64,000 nt of DNA from Paraburkholderia sp. NMBU_R16 (GCF_013282575.1 NZ_JAAAYE010000008.1:62001-126000), one strand, 5' to 3'; counted from the stretch's first letter, positions 26,457 through 35,997 are shown. Notes: generated by a model not told the origin, from the sequence alone. Translations and numbers: made by a program.

Positions 26457-27458
26457 ATGGAATCGAACGTACCCAACACCGCAGTGGATTTGTCGCAGCG
26501 CTTTGCGCTCGACGTGCAAGGTTTCGACGCCTTGCGCGCTCAAGCCGCCGCGTCTCCGCAACAAAGCCTCAAAGGGGTGGCCAAGCAGTTCGATGCCGTG
26601 TTCCTGCAAATGATGCTCAAAAGCATGCGCGAGGCGACGCCGCAAGACAGCCCGCTCGATTCGCGCGACGGCGCACAGTTCACGTCGATGCTCGACGAGC
26701 AGCTGGCCCAGCAGATGTCGTCCAAGGGTGTCGGCGTGGCCGATGCGCTGATCAAGCAGCTCTCGCGCAGCGTCCCGGGTGCCGGCGCGAACGGCACGGC
26801 GGGTGCGTCAGGGGCTTCGGGCGCGATGGGCGCGCTCGGTGCTGCCGGTAGCGGGGGCGGTATCGGTGCCGAAGGCAATGCGGCAATGATGAACGCGCTG
26901 GCGCGCGCCTATTCGAACGCGGCGGCCAACGGCTCGCTGTCCAAGGGCGCCGGCTATTCGGCCGCGAGCTCGCTCACGCCGCCGTTGCACGGCAACGGCA
27001 ATTCGTCGAAAGTCGATGCGTTCGTCGACAAGATGGCCGCGCCGGCCCAGGCCGCGGCGGCGGCAACGGGTATTCCGGCGCGGTTCATCATCGGCCAGGC
27101 GGCGCTCGAATCGGGCTGGGGCAAGGGCGAGATCAAGAATGCGAACGGCTCGCCGAGCCACAACATATTCGGCATCAAGGCCACCAAGGACTGGACGGGC
27201 AAGACGGTATCGACGGTCACGACCGAGTACGTGAACGGCCGGCCCCGCAAGGTGGTCGAGAAGTTCCGCGCCTACGATTCGTATCAGGACGCGATGACGG
27301 ACTACGCGAACATGCTGCGCAACAATCCGCGCTACGCATCGGTCGTCAACAACGCGCACGATGCCGCGAGCTTTGCACACGGCATGCAGCGGGCCGGTTA
27401 TGCAACGGACCCGCATTACGCGAAGAAACTGATTTCCATCATGCAGCAGTTGGTGTGA
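26457..27458 (+). CDS. flgJ: FlgJ: rod cap and peptidoglycan hydrolase
   Basis: Two-domain protein (333 aa). The N-terminal rod-binding part contains VAKQFDAVFLQMMLKSMREA, FTSMLDEQLAQQM and KGVGVADALIKQL. A Gly/Ala-rich linker (about residues 105-185) leads to a glucosaminidase domain with GQAALESGWGKGE (probable catalytic Glu) and SHNIFGIKA. It therefore both caps the rod and opens the peptidoglycan layer. The linker is long and low in complexity. It is the last gene of the flgB-J run; a 356-base gap follows. Confidence 0.96.
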   Translation: MESNVPNTAVDLSQRFALDVQGFDALRAQAAASPQQSLKGVAKQFDAVFLQMMLKSMREATPQDSPLDSRDGAQFTSMLDEQLAQQMSSKGVGVADALIKQLSRSVPGAGANGTAGASGASGAMGALGAAGSGGGIGAEGNAAMMNALARAYSNAAANGSLSKGAGYSAASSLTPPLHGNGNSSKVDAFVDKMAAPAQAAAAATGIPARFIIGQAALESGWGKGEIKNANGSPSHNIFGIKATKDWTGKTVSTVTTEYVNGRPRKVVEKFRAYDSYQDAMTDYANMLRNNPRYASVVNNAHDAASFAHGMQRAGYATDPHYAKKLISIMQQLV

Positions 27459-27814
27459 TGACGGAATCTGCTCACGGGGGTGCCTTCGGGCGCGACGGGG
27501 CCAGGCAGTAGAAGACGGTACGGCCGGCTATCGAAAGATGGCTGGCCGAAGCCGCAACCTTTCAAGCATCGAGGCATCGACTCATTCAGGGATCGGGGCC
27601 GCCCGATATCTCACCGGATGACCCGCTTCGGCCCGCCCAGACTGCCGCTCGCGCAGTTCACAAAAATTCGAAAAATTATTTCGGGATTGCCTCTAAACTT
27701 TGCACGTTTGATGCCGCTAATCAGATAGTCCCTTTTCGGATCGCCGCAAGGTATCCGAAAGCACGTGCGTCGGCGCTTTGCGCGCTCTGACGCGACCACG
27801 CATACGGCAAGCCC
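27459..27814. other. flgJ-ycgR intergenic region
   Basis: No convincing gene. It holds a 12-base-pair hairpin with a GAAA loop (27521-27548, two G-T pairs) and no T-run. Further right are an AT-rich stretch and the sigma-28 promoter listed separately. An 82-codon open frame here has no usable ribosome site and crosses the promoter. Confidence 0.6.
27694..27720 (+). promoter_or_regulatory. Sigma-28 promoter for ycgR
   Basis: TAAA (27694-27697), a 15-base spacer and GCCGCTAA (27713-27720) match the sigma-28 pattern at 11 of 12 positions. It lies about 95 bases upstream of the ycgR ATG in an otherwise empty region. Confidence 0.7.
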
Positions 27815-28570
27815 ATGGATACCAATCAGTCGAACGATTCGACGGAGGACGACGTAGAGCCCGCTCTCGACTTCGGGCGGCGCAATCCGCTTGAAATCGG
27901 GGTGCAACTGCGCAACCTCGCCAATCGCGGAGACTTCCTGACCGTTCAATACAAGAGCGGTCAGCTCGTCACGCGTATCCTCGATGTCGACGTGAGAGAG
28001 CGCACCTTCATGTTCGACTGGGGCGCGCTGGCCGAGCAAAACCGCGGCATGCTCGCCTCGCCGAGCTGTACGTTCCGGGCCTCGCCCGAAGGCGTGCGTG
28101 TCGAGTTTTCTACTCCGACGCCGGGCGAGACCCGCTTCGAAGGGCTCCCCGCGTTCGAGGCGGCGTTCCCTGAAGTGCTCTACTACGTGCAGCGGCGCGA
28201 GTATTTTCGCGTCGATGCGCCCATTCTCGATCCGTACTTCTGCCGCGGCCAACTGCCCGAGGGCGAGGCGTTCCGCTTCGAGATCCACGACATTTCGCTC
28301 GGCGGCATCGGCTTGCGCACGGCCGACGAGCGCGTCGTCGAATTGCCGATGGGCGTGACGCTGCAAGACGTCGAGGTCAATCTGAACGGACACGGTACGC
28401 TGTCGCTCGATCTCGAGCTCGTTTCGCTGCGCGCAACCGAACTGCCCAACGGCGGCCGGCGCTACCAGCTCGGCATGCGGTTCGTGTCGCTCCCCGGCAG
28501 TGCCGAAAACACGCTGCAGCGGCTGATTACGCAACTCGAGATGAAGCGCCGCTCGCTCGTGCGCGCCTGA
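27815..28570 (+). CDS. ycgR: YcgR: c-di-GMP-binding flagellar brake
   Basis: A 251-residue PilZ protein that, with c-di-GMP bound, slows the motor. The N-terminal YcgR domain (about residues 20-125) is followed by a PilZ domain. The latter's c-di-GMP motifs are visible as QRREYFRVDAP (RxxxR) and DISLGGIGL (D/NxSxxG). Both motifs are intact. Its own sigma-28-type promoter puts it in the late class, as in enteric bacteria. It sits between flgJ and flgK, separate from other c-di-GMP genes. Confidence 0.94.
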   Translation: MDTNQSNDSTEDDVEPALDFGRRNPLEIGVQLRNLANRGDFLTVQYKSGQLVTRILDVDVRERTFMFDWGALAEQNRGMLASPSCTFRASPEGVRVEFSTPTPGETRFEGLPAFEAAFPEVLYYVQRREYFRVDAPILDPYFCRGQLPEGEAFRFEIHDISLGGIGLRTADERVVELPMGVTLQDVEVNLNGHGTLSLDLELVSLRATELPNGGRRYQLGMRFVSLPGSAENTLQRLITQLEMKRRSLVRA

Positions 28571-28674
28571 AGACGAAACGCTCGCGCCGCGCTGGCGCGC
28601 GACCGCCCCACGCGGGTCTCCCCGGCCCGCCTACCGATGCCGAAAAAGCATCGCGTCATGTGGATCTGTGCCCT

Positions 28675-28700
28675 TAAATTTTCCGGCGCGCGGCCGATAT
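28675..28700 (+). promoter_or_regulatory. Sigma-28 promoter for flgK-flgL
   Basis: TAAA (28675-28678), 14 spacer bases and GCCGATAT (28693-28700) lie 59 bases before the flgK ATG. The spacer is one base shorter than the enteric norm. The -10 matches 7 of 8 positions. Confidence 0.62.
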
Positions 28701-28758
28701 ACATGTGTTCCCTCAACGAGGCGGTGGCAACGAAGCTCGCCGCCCTTCAGGAAGACGC

Positions 28759-30696
28759 ATGTCCAACAACATCTTCAGCATCGGCCTTTCGGGGCTGGCG
28801 GCCGCCCAGTGGGGCCTGACGACGACGAGCAACAACATCAGCAACGCGTCGACCACGGGCTACACCGTGGAGAATCCCGTCTACGCCGAAGCGAGCGGGC
28901 AGTACACGGGCGCCGGGTACATGGGCGGCGGCGTGTCGTCGGTGACCGTGGCGCGCAACTACAGCCAGTACCTCTCGACCGAGCTCAACAACGCGCAATC
29001 GACGAGCAGTGCGTTGACCACGAACTATTCGATGGCCTCGCAGCTGAACAACCTGATCGGCAGCCCGACGGCCGGGATTTCCACGGCCATCACCGCCTAC
29101 TTCACGGGCTTGCAGAACGTCGCGAACGATCCGAGCAGCCTCGCCACGCGCCAGGGCGCCATGAGCGCCGCGCAAACGCTCGCGAGCCAGATCACCGCGA
29201 CCGGCGCGCAGTACGATCAGCTGCGCCAAACGGTGAACCAGCAATTGACGACGACCGTCAACCAGATCAACGGCTATTCGAAGCAGATCGCCGACCTGAA
29301 CGCGCAGATCGCGAACGCGAGCGGGCAGGGGCAGCCGCCGAACCAGCTACTCGACCAGCGCGATCAGGCTGTTGCCGACCTCTCGAAGGCGGTGGGTGTC
29401 TCCGTCGTACAGGGCGCGAACGGCTACAGCGTTTTTCTGAGCAGCGGTCAGCCGCTCGTGGTCTCGAACCAAAGCTTCGATCTGGGCACCAAAGTGTCGT
29501 CGGGCGACCCGAGCGAATTGGATGTCACTTATAACGGCCTCGCCGGCACGACGCCTACGACGACGCAATACCTGTCGAACTCGGTGCTTTCGGGCGGGAC
29601 CGTCGGCGGCTTGCTCACGTTTCGCAGCCAGACGCTCGATCCGGCGCAAGCGCAGCTTGGCGCCGTCGCCACGAGCTTCGTGAACCAGGTCAATTCGCAA
29701 AACGCGCTCGGTCTGGACCTGTCGGCCAATGTGGGCGGCAACCTGTTCAGCGTGGCCGCGCCGACCGTCTACTCGAATCTGCAAAACACCGGCACCTCCA
29801 CGCTGTCGGTGGCGTTCGCCAACGGCGCGCAGCCGACCGCGGGCGACTACACGCTGTCCTACAACGGCACCACCTATACGCTGACCGACAACGCGTCGGG
29901 CTCCACTATTGGCACGACCACGGCGCTCGGTGCCGGTTCGGTGACGATAGGCGGCCTCGCATTGACGCTCTCCGGGACGATGAACTCGGGCGATTCGTTC
30001 ACGATCCAGCCGACGCGCGGCGCACTGAACAGCTTCGCGCTTGCCACGTCGAACACGTCGGCGATTGCGGCGGCGTCACCGGTGCTCGTGTCGACATCGA
30101 CCACGAATACGGGCACGGGGACCGTCACGCAGGGCACGGTCTCGGCCGGCTACACGCTGCCGGCCACGCCGCTCACGCTGACCTACAACTCGGCGACGAA
30201 TACGCTCGACGGCTGGCCTGTCGGCGCGAGCGTTTCGGTGAACGGCGCAGCGGCGACCACCGGAACTTCGTTCCCGTACGCGGCAGGCAACACGTACACC
30301 TACAACGGCATGACATTCACCATGAGCGGCGCGCCCGCGAATGGCGACACGCTCACGATAGCGAAGAACACCGGCACCGCCGATGGCCGCAACGCGCTGG
30401 CGATGTCGAAGCTCGTCTCGACGACGACGCTCGGCAACGGCACGGCCACCTTGACGGGCGCCTACGCGAACTATGTCAACAACGTCGGCAACGCAGCCGC
30501 CCAGCTGAAATCGTCGAACACCGCGCAAACGGCACTCGTTTCGCAGATCACGGCGGCGCAGCAATCGGTCTCGGGTGTGAACCTCGATGAGGAAGCGGCC
30601 AACCTGTTGAAGTACCAACAGCTCTATCAGGCCAACAGCAAAGTCATTCAGTCCGCCGAGTCGATGTTCCAGACTCTGATGGGTATCTTCGGCTAA
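28759..30696 (+). CDS. flgK: FlgK: hook-filament junction protein 1
   Basis: A 645-residue junction protein. The N terminus (MSNNIFSIGLSGLAAAQWGL, then NNISNASTTGYT) and the C terminus (EEAANLLKYQQLYQANSKVIQ) give the D0/D1 pair. The middle is Thr/Ser-rich and contains a flagellin hook-IN-type segment (YTLSYNGTTYTLTDNASG) also seen in FlgL. I start it at ATG 28759 with CAGGAAG upstream; an earlier in-frame start would not match the family. FlgN is its export chaperone. It is followed 11 bases later by flgL. Confidence 0.96.
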   Translation: MSNNIFSIGLSGLAAAQWGLTTTSNNISNASTTGYTVENPVYAEASGQYTGAGYMGGGVSSVTVARNYSQYLSTELNNAQSTSSALTTNYSMASQLNNLIGSPTAGISTAITAYFTGLQNVANDPSSLATRQGAMSAAQTLASQITATGAQYDQLRQTVNQQLTTTVNQINGYSKQIADLNAQIANASGQGQPPNQLLDQRDQAVADLSKAVGVSVVQGANGYSVFLSSGQPLVVSNQSFDLGTKVSSGDPSELDVTYNGLAGTTPTTTQYLSNSVLSGGTVGGLLTFRSQTLDPAQAQLGAVATSFVNQVNSQNALGLDLSANVGGNLFSVAAPTVYSNLQNTGTSTLSVAFANGAQPTAGDYTLSYNGTTYTLTDNASGSTIGTTTALGAGSVTIGGLALTLSGTMNSGDSFTIQPTRGALNSFALATSNTSAIAAASPVLVSTSTTNTGTGTVTQGTVSAGYTLPATPLTLTYNSATNTLDGWPVGASVSVNGAAATTGTSFPYAAGNTYTYNGMTFTMSGAPANGDTLTIAKNTGTADGRNALAMSKLVSTTTLGNGTATLTGAYANYVNNVGNAAAQLKSSNTAQTALVSQITAAQQSVSGVNLDEEAANLLKYQQLYQANSKVIQSAESMFQTLMGIFG

Positions 30697-30707
30697 GGTG
30701 CAAAGCG

Positions 30708-31934
30708 ATGCGTATTTCTTCCTCACAGTTGTTCGCGCAGAGTGTCCAGACGATGGACAACCAGCAGTCGTCGCTCAATCAGCTCTACCAGCAGATTTCG
30801 ACGGGGCAGTTGCTGCAGACGCCGGCCGACAATCCGCTCTATGCGGCGCAGGCCGTGCAGTTGACGATGACCACGGCGACGCTCGCGCAGTACACGACGA
30901 ATCAGAACTCGGCGCAGACCTCGCTGCAAATCGAGGACAAGACGCTTTCGAGTGTGACGAACGTCATGCAGAGCATCAATTCGCTGATCGTGCGCGCCGG
31001 CGATGGCACGTTGCAGGATTCCGACCGCGTGTCCATCGCGAAGACGATGCAAGGCTATCGCGACCAGTTGCTGACGCTCGCGAACACGAGCGACAGTTCC
31101 GGGAATTACCTCTTTTCGGGCTTCCAGGCCACGACGCAACCGTTCACGAACAATGCCACGGGCGGCGTGAACTATCTGGGCGACAACGGCCAGCGCCAGG
31201 TGCAGGTGGCCGATTCGCACCAGATCACGACGAACGATACGGGCGCGAGCGTGTTTTTGTCGGTGCCGTCGATCGGCACATCGCCTGTTGCCGCGGGCTC
31301 GGCCGCTAACACGGGAACGGGCGTCATCGGTCGCGTGGCGAACAACAATCCTTCGGTTGCGACGAACGGCGACAAGTTCACGATCACGTTTGGCGGAACG
31401 GCCGCCGCGCCGACCTACACGGTGACGGACAATACGACCGGCTCGACGACGGCTGCCACGGCGTTCACGGCCAATGCGCCGATCGCGCTCGGCACCGGTA
31501 TGACGGTGTCGATTTCGGGCGCGCCGAATCCGGCCGATACGTTCACGGTGACGCCTGCGACCACCACGGCGAACAGCAGCGTGTTTTCGACGATCGATTC
31601 GATGATCGCCTCGCTTCAGACGCCGGCGGACAACAATCCGGCGGCCAAGGCCACGCTGTCGAACGATCTGGCGACGGGCCTCACGCGCTTTCAGAACTCG
31701 CTGACGGCGATCACGGTGGTGCAGGCATCGGTGGGCGGGCGCGAGCAGGAGTTGACGGCGCTGCAGACGACGACGAAGAACAACTCGCTGCAGGCGACGA
31801 ACGACTTGTCGAACGTGACGGATGTCGACATGGTATCGGCGATCAGCCAATACCAGCTCACGCAAAATGCGTTGCAGGCGGCGCAGCAAAGCTTCGTGAA
31901 GATTCAGGGGTTGTCGCTGTTCCAGTACATGTGA
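30708..31934 (+). CDS. flgL: FlgL: hook-filament junction protein 3
   Basis: A 408-residue flagellin-related junction protein. It begins MRISSSQLFAQSVQTMDNQQ, followed by LYQQISTGQLLQTPADNP, and ends LTQNALQAAQQSFVKIQGLSL, as FlgL does. The central variable region includes PTYTVTDNTTGSTTAA, similar to a segment in FlgK. It is the last gene of the forward flg group and converges on fliR with a 27-base gap. Confidence 0.95.
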   Translation: MRISSSQLFAQSVQTMDNQQSSLNQLYQQISTGQLLQTPADNPLYAAQAVQLTMTTATLAQYTTNQNSAQTSLQIEDKTLSSVTNVMQSINSLIVRAGDGTLQDSDRVSIAKTMQGYRDQLLTLANTSDSSGNYLFSGFQATTQPFTNNATGGVNYLGDNGQRQVQVADSHQITTNDTGASVFLSVPSIGTSPVAAGSAANTGTGVIGRVANNNPSVATNGDKFTITFGGTAAAPTYTVTDNTTGSTTAATAFTANAPIALGTGMTVSISGAPNPADTFTVTPATTTANSSVFSTIDSMIASLQTPADNNPAAKATLSNDLATGLTRFQNSLTAITVVQASVGGREQELTALQTTTKNNSLQATNDLSNVTDVDMVSAISQYQLTQNALQAAQQSFVKIQGLSLFQYM

Positions 31935-31961
31935 TCGAAGCTTGGGAGGGCGCCGGCGCGG

Positions 31962-32753
31962 TCAAGGATGTGGTGCGAGCGATCCCGCCACGCGCCCCAT
32001 CGCGTCGACGCCCATATCGAACAGATGCGCGAAAAACGGAATCATATTGGGCAGCATGAGCTGCACGAGCAGCAGCCCGACCATCAACGTGACCGGAAAG
32101 CCAACCTGAAAAACGCCGATTTGCGGCGCGGCCCGGTTCAGGATGCCGAGCGATAACGTCGCCACGAGCAGCGCGACGACGACCGGCAGCGCAAGCAGCA
32201 GCCCCGCCGAGAAAATCGCGCCGCCCCATTGGACGAGCGTGCGCCAGCCTGGCGCGCTGAGCAGCGCGGCGTCGATCGGCACCGCCTGAAACGAGCCGAT
32301 CAACGCGTTGATCACCTGCAGGTGCCCATCGAAGGCGAGAAAAGCCAGCAGCGCGATCGTATGCAGATAGCGCGAAACGACTTCCGACGAAGCGTTCGAA
32401 CTCGGATCGAAAAACGTGGCGAAGCCAAGCCCCATCTGCAGCCCGATCAGCGATCCGGCCATCTCGATGGCCGTGAACGCGAGCTGCATCGTAAGGCCGA
32501 GTGCCGCGCCGACGATGAACTGATTGACCATGATCCAGACGCCCGACGCGGAGAATACGGTGACGGCCGGCAGCGCGCCGAGGGTCGGCGCCACGATCAG
32601 CGTGATAAAAGCGGCCAAGCCGATCTTCACCCGGGCGGGTACGCTCGTTTGGCTGAACGCAGGCGCGGTCGCAACGAGCGCGGCAATCCGCACGAACGGC
32701 CAAAGAAACGCGGTGAGCCAGGCGTTCAGCTGAGCGTAGGTGACGGTAAGCAT
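31962..32753 (-). CDS. fliR: FliR: flagellar export gate membrane protein
   Basis: A 263-residue polytopic membrane protein of the type III export gate (FliPQR core). Six to eight hydrophobic segments run through the chain. Family features include FLWPFVRIAALVATAPAFSQ, IGLQMGLGFATFFDP and LGILNRAAPQIGVFQVGFP. It is last in fliLMNOPQR, 41 bases after fliQ. The forward strand across it holds only shadow frames. Confidence 0.95.
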   Translation of the reverse strand: MLTVTYAQLNAWLTAFLWPFVRIAALVATAPAFSQTSVPARVKIGLAAFITLIVAPTLGALPAVTVFSASGVWIMVNQFIVGAALGLTMQLAFTAIEMAGSLIGLQMGLGFATFFDPSSNASSEVVSRYLHTIALLAFLAFDGHLQVINALIGSFQAVPIDAALLSAPGWRTLVQWGGAIFSAGLLLALPVVVALLVATLSLGILNRAAPQIGVFQVGFPVTLMVGLLLVQLMLPNMIPFFAHLFDMGVDAMGRVAGSLAPHP

Positions 32754-32794
32754 CGTCGTGCCGGGCCGGATGCTGGCTGAGCGCTAAGGCGCGC

Positions 32795-33064
32795 TCATCC
32801 GGCCAGCGACGGAATGCTCGTCAGCATCTGGCGCATGTAGTCGAGCACGATCTGCAACATCCACGGTCCCGCGATCACGAGCGTGACCGTCACGGCGACG
32901 AGCTTCGGAATGAACGACAGCGTGGCCTCGTTGATCTGCGTGGCCGCCTGAAAAAAGCTGACGAGCAGGCCCACCACGAGCGAGACGATGAGCGGCGGCG
33001 CGGTCAGCAGCAGCGCGACGTACATCGCGCGGTGAGCGAGGGTGAGAACGGATTCCGGCGTCAT
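32795..33064 (-). CDS. fliQ: FliQ: flagellar export gate membrane protein
   Basis: An 89-residue protein with two membrane helices (about residues 15-38 and 55-76). It matches FliQ by MTPESVLTLAHRAMYVALLL and VGLLVSFFQAATQINEATLSFIPK. I start it at ATG 33064; the frame extends upstream without family similarity. It lies between fliP (26 bases) and fliR (41 bases) and forms the export channel with them. Confidence 0.95.
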   Translation of the reverse strand: MTPESVLTLAHRAMYVALLLTAPPLIVSLVVGLLVSFFQAATQINEATLSFIPKLVAVTVTLVIAGPWMLQIVLDYMRQMLTSIPSLAG

Positions 33065-33090
33065 GGTGGCAACTTCGAAGGCAATCTGGG

Positions 33091-33870
33091 TCAGGAAAAG
33101 CTCTGCGCGAGCGAGCCGATCAGCAACTGCCATCCGTCGACGAGCACGAACAGCATCAATTTGAACGGCAGCGAAATCGTGACGGGCGACACCATCATCA
33201 TCCCCATCGACATCAGCACGCTCGCCACGACCATATCGATGATGAGAAACGGAATGAAGATCGTGAAGCCGATCTGAAACCCCGTTTTCAGCTCGCTCGT
33301 GACGAAGGCCGGTACGAGCAGCGAAAGCGGCACGTCCTCGGGGCCTTGCATCGCGGGCGCATGTGAAATCTTGGCGAACAGGGCGAGATCCGATTCACGC
33401 GTTTGACGCAGCATGAACGTCTTGAACGGCACCACCCCGCGCTGCACGGCCGTCTCCATCGGGATCGCGCCCTCGGAGAACGGCTTGTAGCCCTCCTGGT
33501 AAGCCTTGTCGAGCACGGGCGACATGACGAACAGCGTCAGAAACAGCGCGAGACCGACGAGCACCTGGTTCGGCGGCGTCGTCGTCGTGCCGATCGCCTG
33601 GCGCAGCAGCGAGAGCACGATGATGATGCGCGTGAAGCTCGTCATCATGAGCACCATCGCCGGCAGGAACGACAGCATCGTGAGCAGCAGCATCGTCTGC
33701 ACGCTCAGCGAATAGGTCGTACCGCCGTTCGGGCCCGGGCTCGTCGTGAACGCCGGCAGACCGTTGGCCTGCGCGAAGGCATGCGACGGCGCGAGTGCGA
33801 GAATCAGAACGAGAAGCGGCAACACGGGCGCGAAGGCTCGCGCGAACCGCTCGACACGGCACAACGACAT
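33091..33870 (-). CDS. fliP: FliP: flagellar export gate membrane protein
   Basis: A 259-residue core subunit of the export gate. It has a cleavable signal (ending SHAFA), typical of FliP, then [34 protein letters not shown]-type sequence, [25 protein letters not shown] and a C-terminal pair of helices. The start abuts the fliO stop directly. It is in the usual fliO-fliP-fliQ-fliR order. Confidence 0.96.
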   Translation of the reverse strand: MSLCRVERFARAFAPVLPLLVLILALAPSHAFAQANGLPAFTTSPGPNGGTTYSLSVQTMLLLTMLSFLPAMVLMMTSFTRIIIVLSLLRQAIGTTTTPPNQVLVGLALFLTLFVMSPVLDKAYQEGYKPFSEGAIPMETAVQRGVVPFKTFMLRQTRESDLALFAKISHAPAMQGPEDVPLSLLVPAFVTSELKTGFQIGFTIFIPFLIIDMVVASVLMSMGMMMVSPVTISLPFKLMLFVLVDGWQLLIGSLAQSFS

Positions 33871-34464
33871 TTACTTGCCTCCGCCCGAAGGCCGGGTAAA
33901 ACGCTTTTTGGCTTCGCCCGCCAGCGCGGCGCGAAATCGTGACCCGAACGTGCCCGCCTGCGTGGCGGCGTCGTCGGGTGAGTCAGCGGGGCCCGATGAA
34001 CCGGGGCCGCCGCGCGTGAGATCGATGGAGCCGGCCGGCAGCGTATGCAGAAGCCGCACATTGCCGGGGGCGGCCCCGAGCACGAGCCACGTATCGCCGA
34101 TCTCGACGACGGCAACGCGCTCCTTGCCGCCCAGCGAGACCCCGCCGACGGTGCGTACGACATTGCCGCGCGCCGACGGCCGCAAGCCGAAGCGCCGCGC
34201 GAGCCACGCGCACGCAAACACGAGCCCGATGACGACGGCGAGGCCGACCAGTGTTTGGAGCACGGCGCCGACGCCGAGCGACGGTACGGCCGTTCCGGCA
34301 CCGACGCCCGATGCGATGCTCGCCGCGTGGTTGACTGCGTTCAGATCGGCTGCGTCGGCGACACCCGGCGCAATGGCCGCCGCCGCCATGGCGAGCGCCA
34401 GACCGGCTGCGCGTACTGCTTGCGGTACCGGCAGGATGCCTTGCCGACGCATGAGCCCTTTCAT
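33871..34464 (-). CDS. fliO: FliO: flagellar export gate assembly protein
   Basis: A 197-residue bitopic membrane protein that helps assemble FliP. It has an N-terminal signal-like segment, a single strong transmembrane helix near the middle (LVGLAVVIGLVFACAWLARR) and a cytoplasmic FliO domain (GGVSLGGKERVAVVEIGDTWLVLG). Its start overlaps the fliN stop by 4 bases and its stop abuts fliP. The C-terminal tail is Pro/Gly-rich. Confidence 0.92.
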   Translation of the reverse strand: MKGLMRRQGILPVPQAVRAAGLALAMAAAAIAPGVADAADLNAVNHAASIASGVGAGTAVPSLGVGAVLQTLVGLAVVIGLVFACAWLARRFGLRPSARGNVVRTVGGVSLGGKERVAVVEIGDTWLVLGAAPGNVRLLHTLPAGSIDLTRGGPGSSGPADSPDDAATQAGTFGSRFRAALAGEAKKRFTRPSGGGK

Positions 34465-34949
34465 CGGTTCAACTTACGAATCCGCTCGGACGGCGTGATG
34501 ATATCGGTGAGCCGGATGCCGAACTTGTCGTTGACGACGACGACTTCGCCCTGCGCAATCAGGCAGCCGTTCACGAGCACGTCCATCGGCTCGCCGGCGA
34601 GCCCGTCGAGTTCGACGACCGAGCCTTGCGCGAGCTGCAGCAGGTTGCGGATCGCGATCTTCGTGCGCCCGAGTTCCACCGTCATCTGCACGGGGATATC
34701 GAGGATCATGTCGATGTCGTTGCGCGTGGAGGCGGGTGCGACTTTCGAGAGCGGCTGGAACACGCCCGCGGCGGCCGTGGGCGTCTCGTTCGCGTTTTGC
34801 TCGGCGAGCGCGCTGGCCCAGTCGTCGAGGCCCGTTTCGGCATCGGCAGCCGTGGCGGCCGCTTTCTCGGCCTGCATGGCCGCCGCCATCTGCGCCTCGA
34901 GCTCCCGGGCGCCGTCGCCCGGCGTCGCGTTCAGATCACTCATATCCAC
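34461..34949 (-). CDS. fliN: FliN: flagellar motor switch protein
   Basis: C-ring component, 162 aa. The N-terminal half is Ala-rich and variable. The C-terminal SpoA domain is clear: ILDIPVQMTVELGRTKIAIRNLLQL, GSVVELDGLAGEP and VLVNGCLIAQGEVVVVNDKFGIR. It overlaps fliM by 14 bases and fliO by 4, so it is translationally coupled. It works with FliM and FliG to set rotation direction. Confidence 0.96.
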   Translation of the reverse strand: MDMSDLNATPGDGARELEAQMAAAMQAEKAAATAADAETGLDDWASALAEQNANETPTAAAGVFQPLSKVAPASTRNDIDMILDIPVQMTVELGRTKIAIRNLLQLAQGSVVELDGLAGEPMDVLVNGCLIAQGEVVVVNDKFGIRLTDIITPSERIRKLNR

Positions 34950-35934
34950 CTTCCTTCATCGTATCGGCCGCGCTGATCATCTTTTGCACGCGCAGCGCGT
35001 ATTGACCATTGAAAATTCCGTAGCCGCATTCCATGACCGGCACACCGTCGACTTTCGCGGTGACCTGTTCGGGAATGTTGATCGGCAGCACATCGCCGGC
35101 GCGCATATTGAGAATGTCCTCGAACGTGACCGGTATCGCGGCGAGGTCGGCCGTCAGTTCCACCTCGGCCGATTGAACCTGCTGCGACAGCACGCGGACC
35201 CAGCGGCGATCGACTTCGAGCGCCTCGCCCTGGATCGGCGAAGACAGCACGTCGCGGATCGGCTCGATCATCGAGTAGGGCATGCAGATGTGCAGCGTGC
35301 CGCCCGTCGCGCCGAATTCGATCGAGAACTGCGTGACGATGACGATTTCGTTCGGCGTCGCGACGTTGGCGAATTGCGTGTGCATTTCCGAGCGCATGAA
35401 CTCGAACTGCAGCGGCCGCACGCTTTTCCAGGCGGTCGAGTAGTGATCGAACACGAGGTTCAGCAGCTTGCCGATGATGCGCTGCTCGGTCGCCGTGAAG
35501 TCGCGTCCTTCGACCCGCGTATGAAAACGGCCGTCGCCGCCGAAGAGGTTGTCCACCACGAAGAACACGAGGTTCGGATCGAACACGAAGAGCGACGTGC
35601 CCCTGAGCGGCTTGATATGAACGAGGTTCAGGTTCGTCGGAATCGGCAGATTGCGCGTGAACTCGCTGTACTTTTGCACCTTCACGGGCCCCACCGAAAT
35701 CTCGGCCGTGCGGCGCATGAAATTGAAGATGCCGATGCGCATCAAGCGCGCGAACCGTTCGTTGATGATTTCGAGACCGGGCATCCGGCCTCGAACGATG
35801 CGCTCCTGCGTGGCGATGTTGTACGGGCGAACAGTGGCCTTGTCGCCATGCTCCGCGTCCGCATCGGACTCGCCAGTTACGCCCTTGAGGAGTGCATCGA
35901 CTTCCTCTTGGGACATGAACTCTTCGTGGCCCAT
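34936..35934 (-). CDS. fliM: FliM: flagellar motor switch protein, CheY-P target
   Basis: A 332-residue C-ring protein. The N-terminal peptide EEVDALLKGV (about residues 10-19) is the conserved CheY-P-binding site. The middle CheC-like domain includes IVRGRMPGLEIINERFARLMR and MRRTAEISVGPVKVQKYSEF. The C terminus has a SpoA domain (IPVTFEDILNMRAGDVLPINIP). It follows fliL by 63 bases and overlaps fliN. CheY and CheZ are encoded at the left end of the window. Confidence 0.97.
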   Translation of the reverse strand: MGHEEFMSQEEVDALLKGVTGESDADAEHGDKATVRPYNIATQERIVRGRMPGLEIINERFARLMRIGIFNFMRRTAEISVGPVKVQKYSEFTRNLPIPTNLNLVHIKPLRGTSLFVFDPNLVFFVVDNLFGGDGRFHTRVEGRDFTATEQRIIGKLLNLVFDHYSTAWKSVRPLQFEFMRSEMHTQFANVATPNEIVIVTQFSIEFGATGGTLHICMPYSMIEPIRDVLSSPIQGEALEVDRRWVRVLSQQVQSAEVELTADLAAIPVTFEDILNMRAGDVLPINIPEQVTAKVDGVPVMECGYGIFNGQYALRVQKMISAADTMKEGGYE

Positions 35935-35997
35935 ACCTTTATTCGTCCCTCGTTGCGATTGGTGGGATGCGGCGCAATGCCTTCGACCGGCGACCCA

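Noticed and set aside
27480-27728. An 82-codon forward frame between flgJ and ycgR.
   Set aside because: It runs through the hairpin and the sigma-28 promoter and has no ribosome site.
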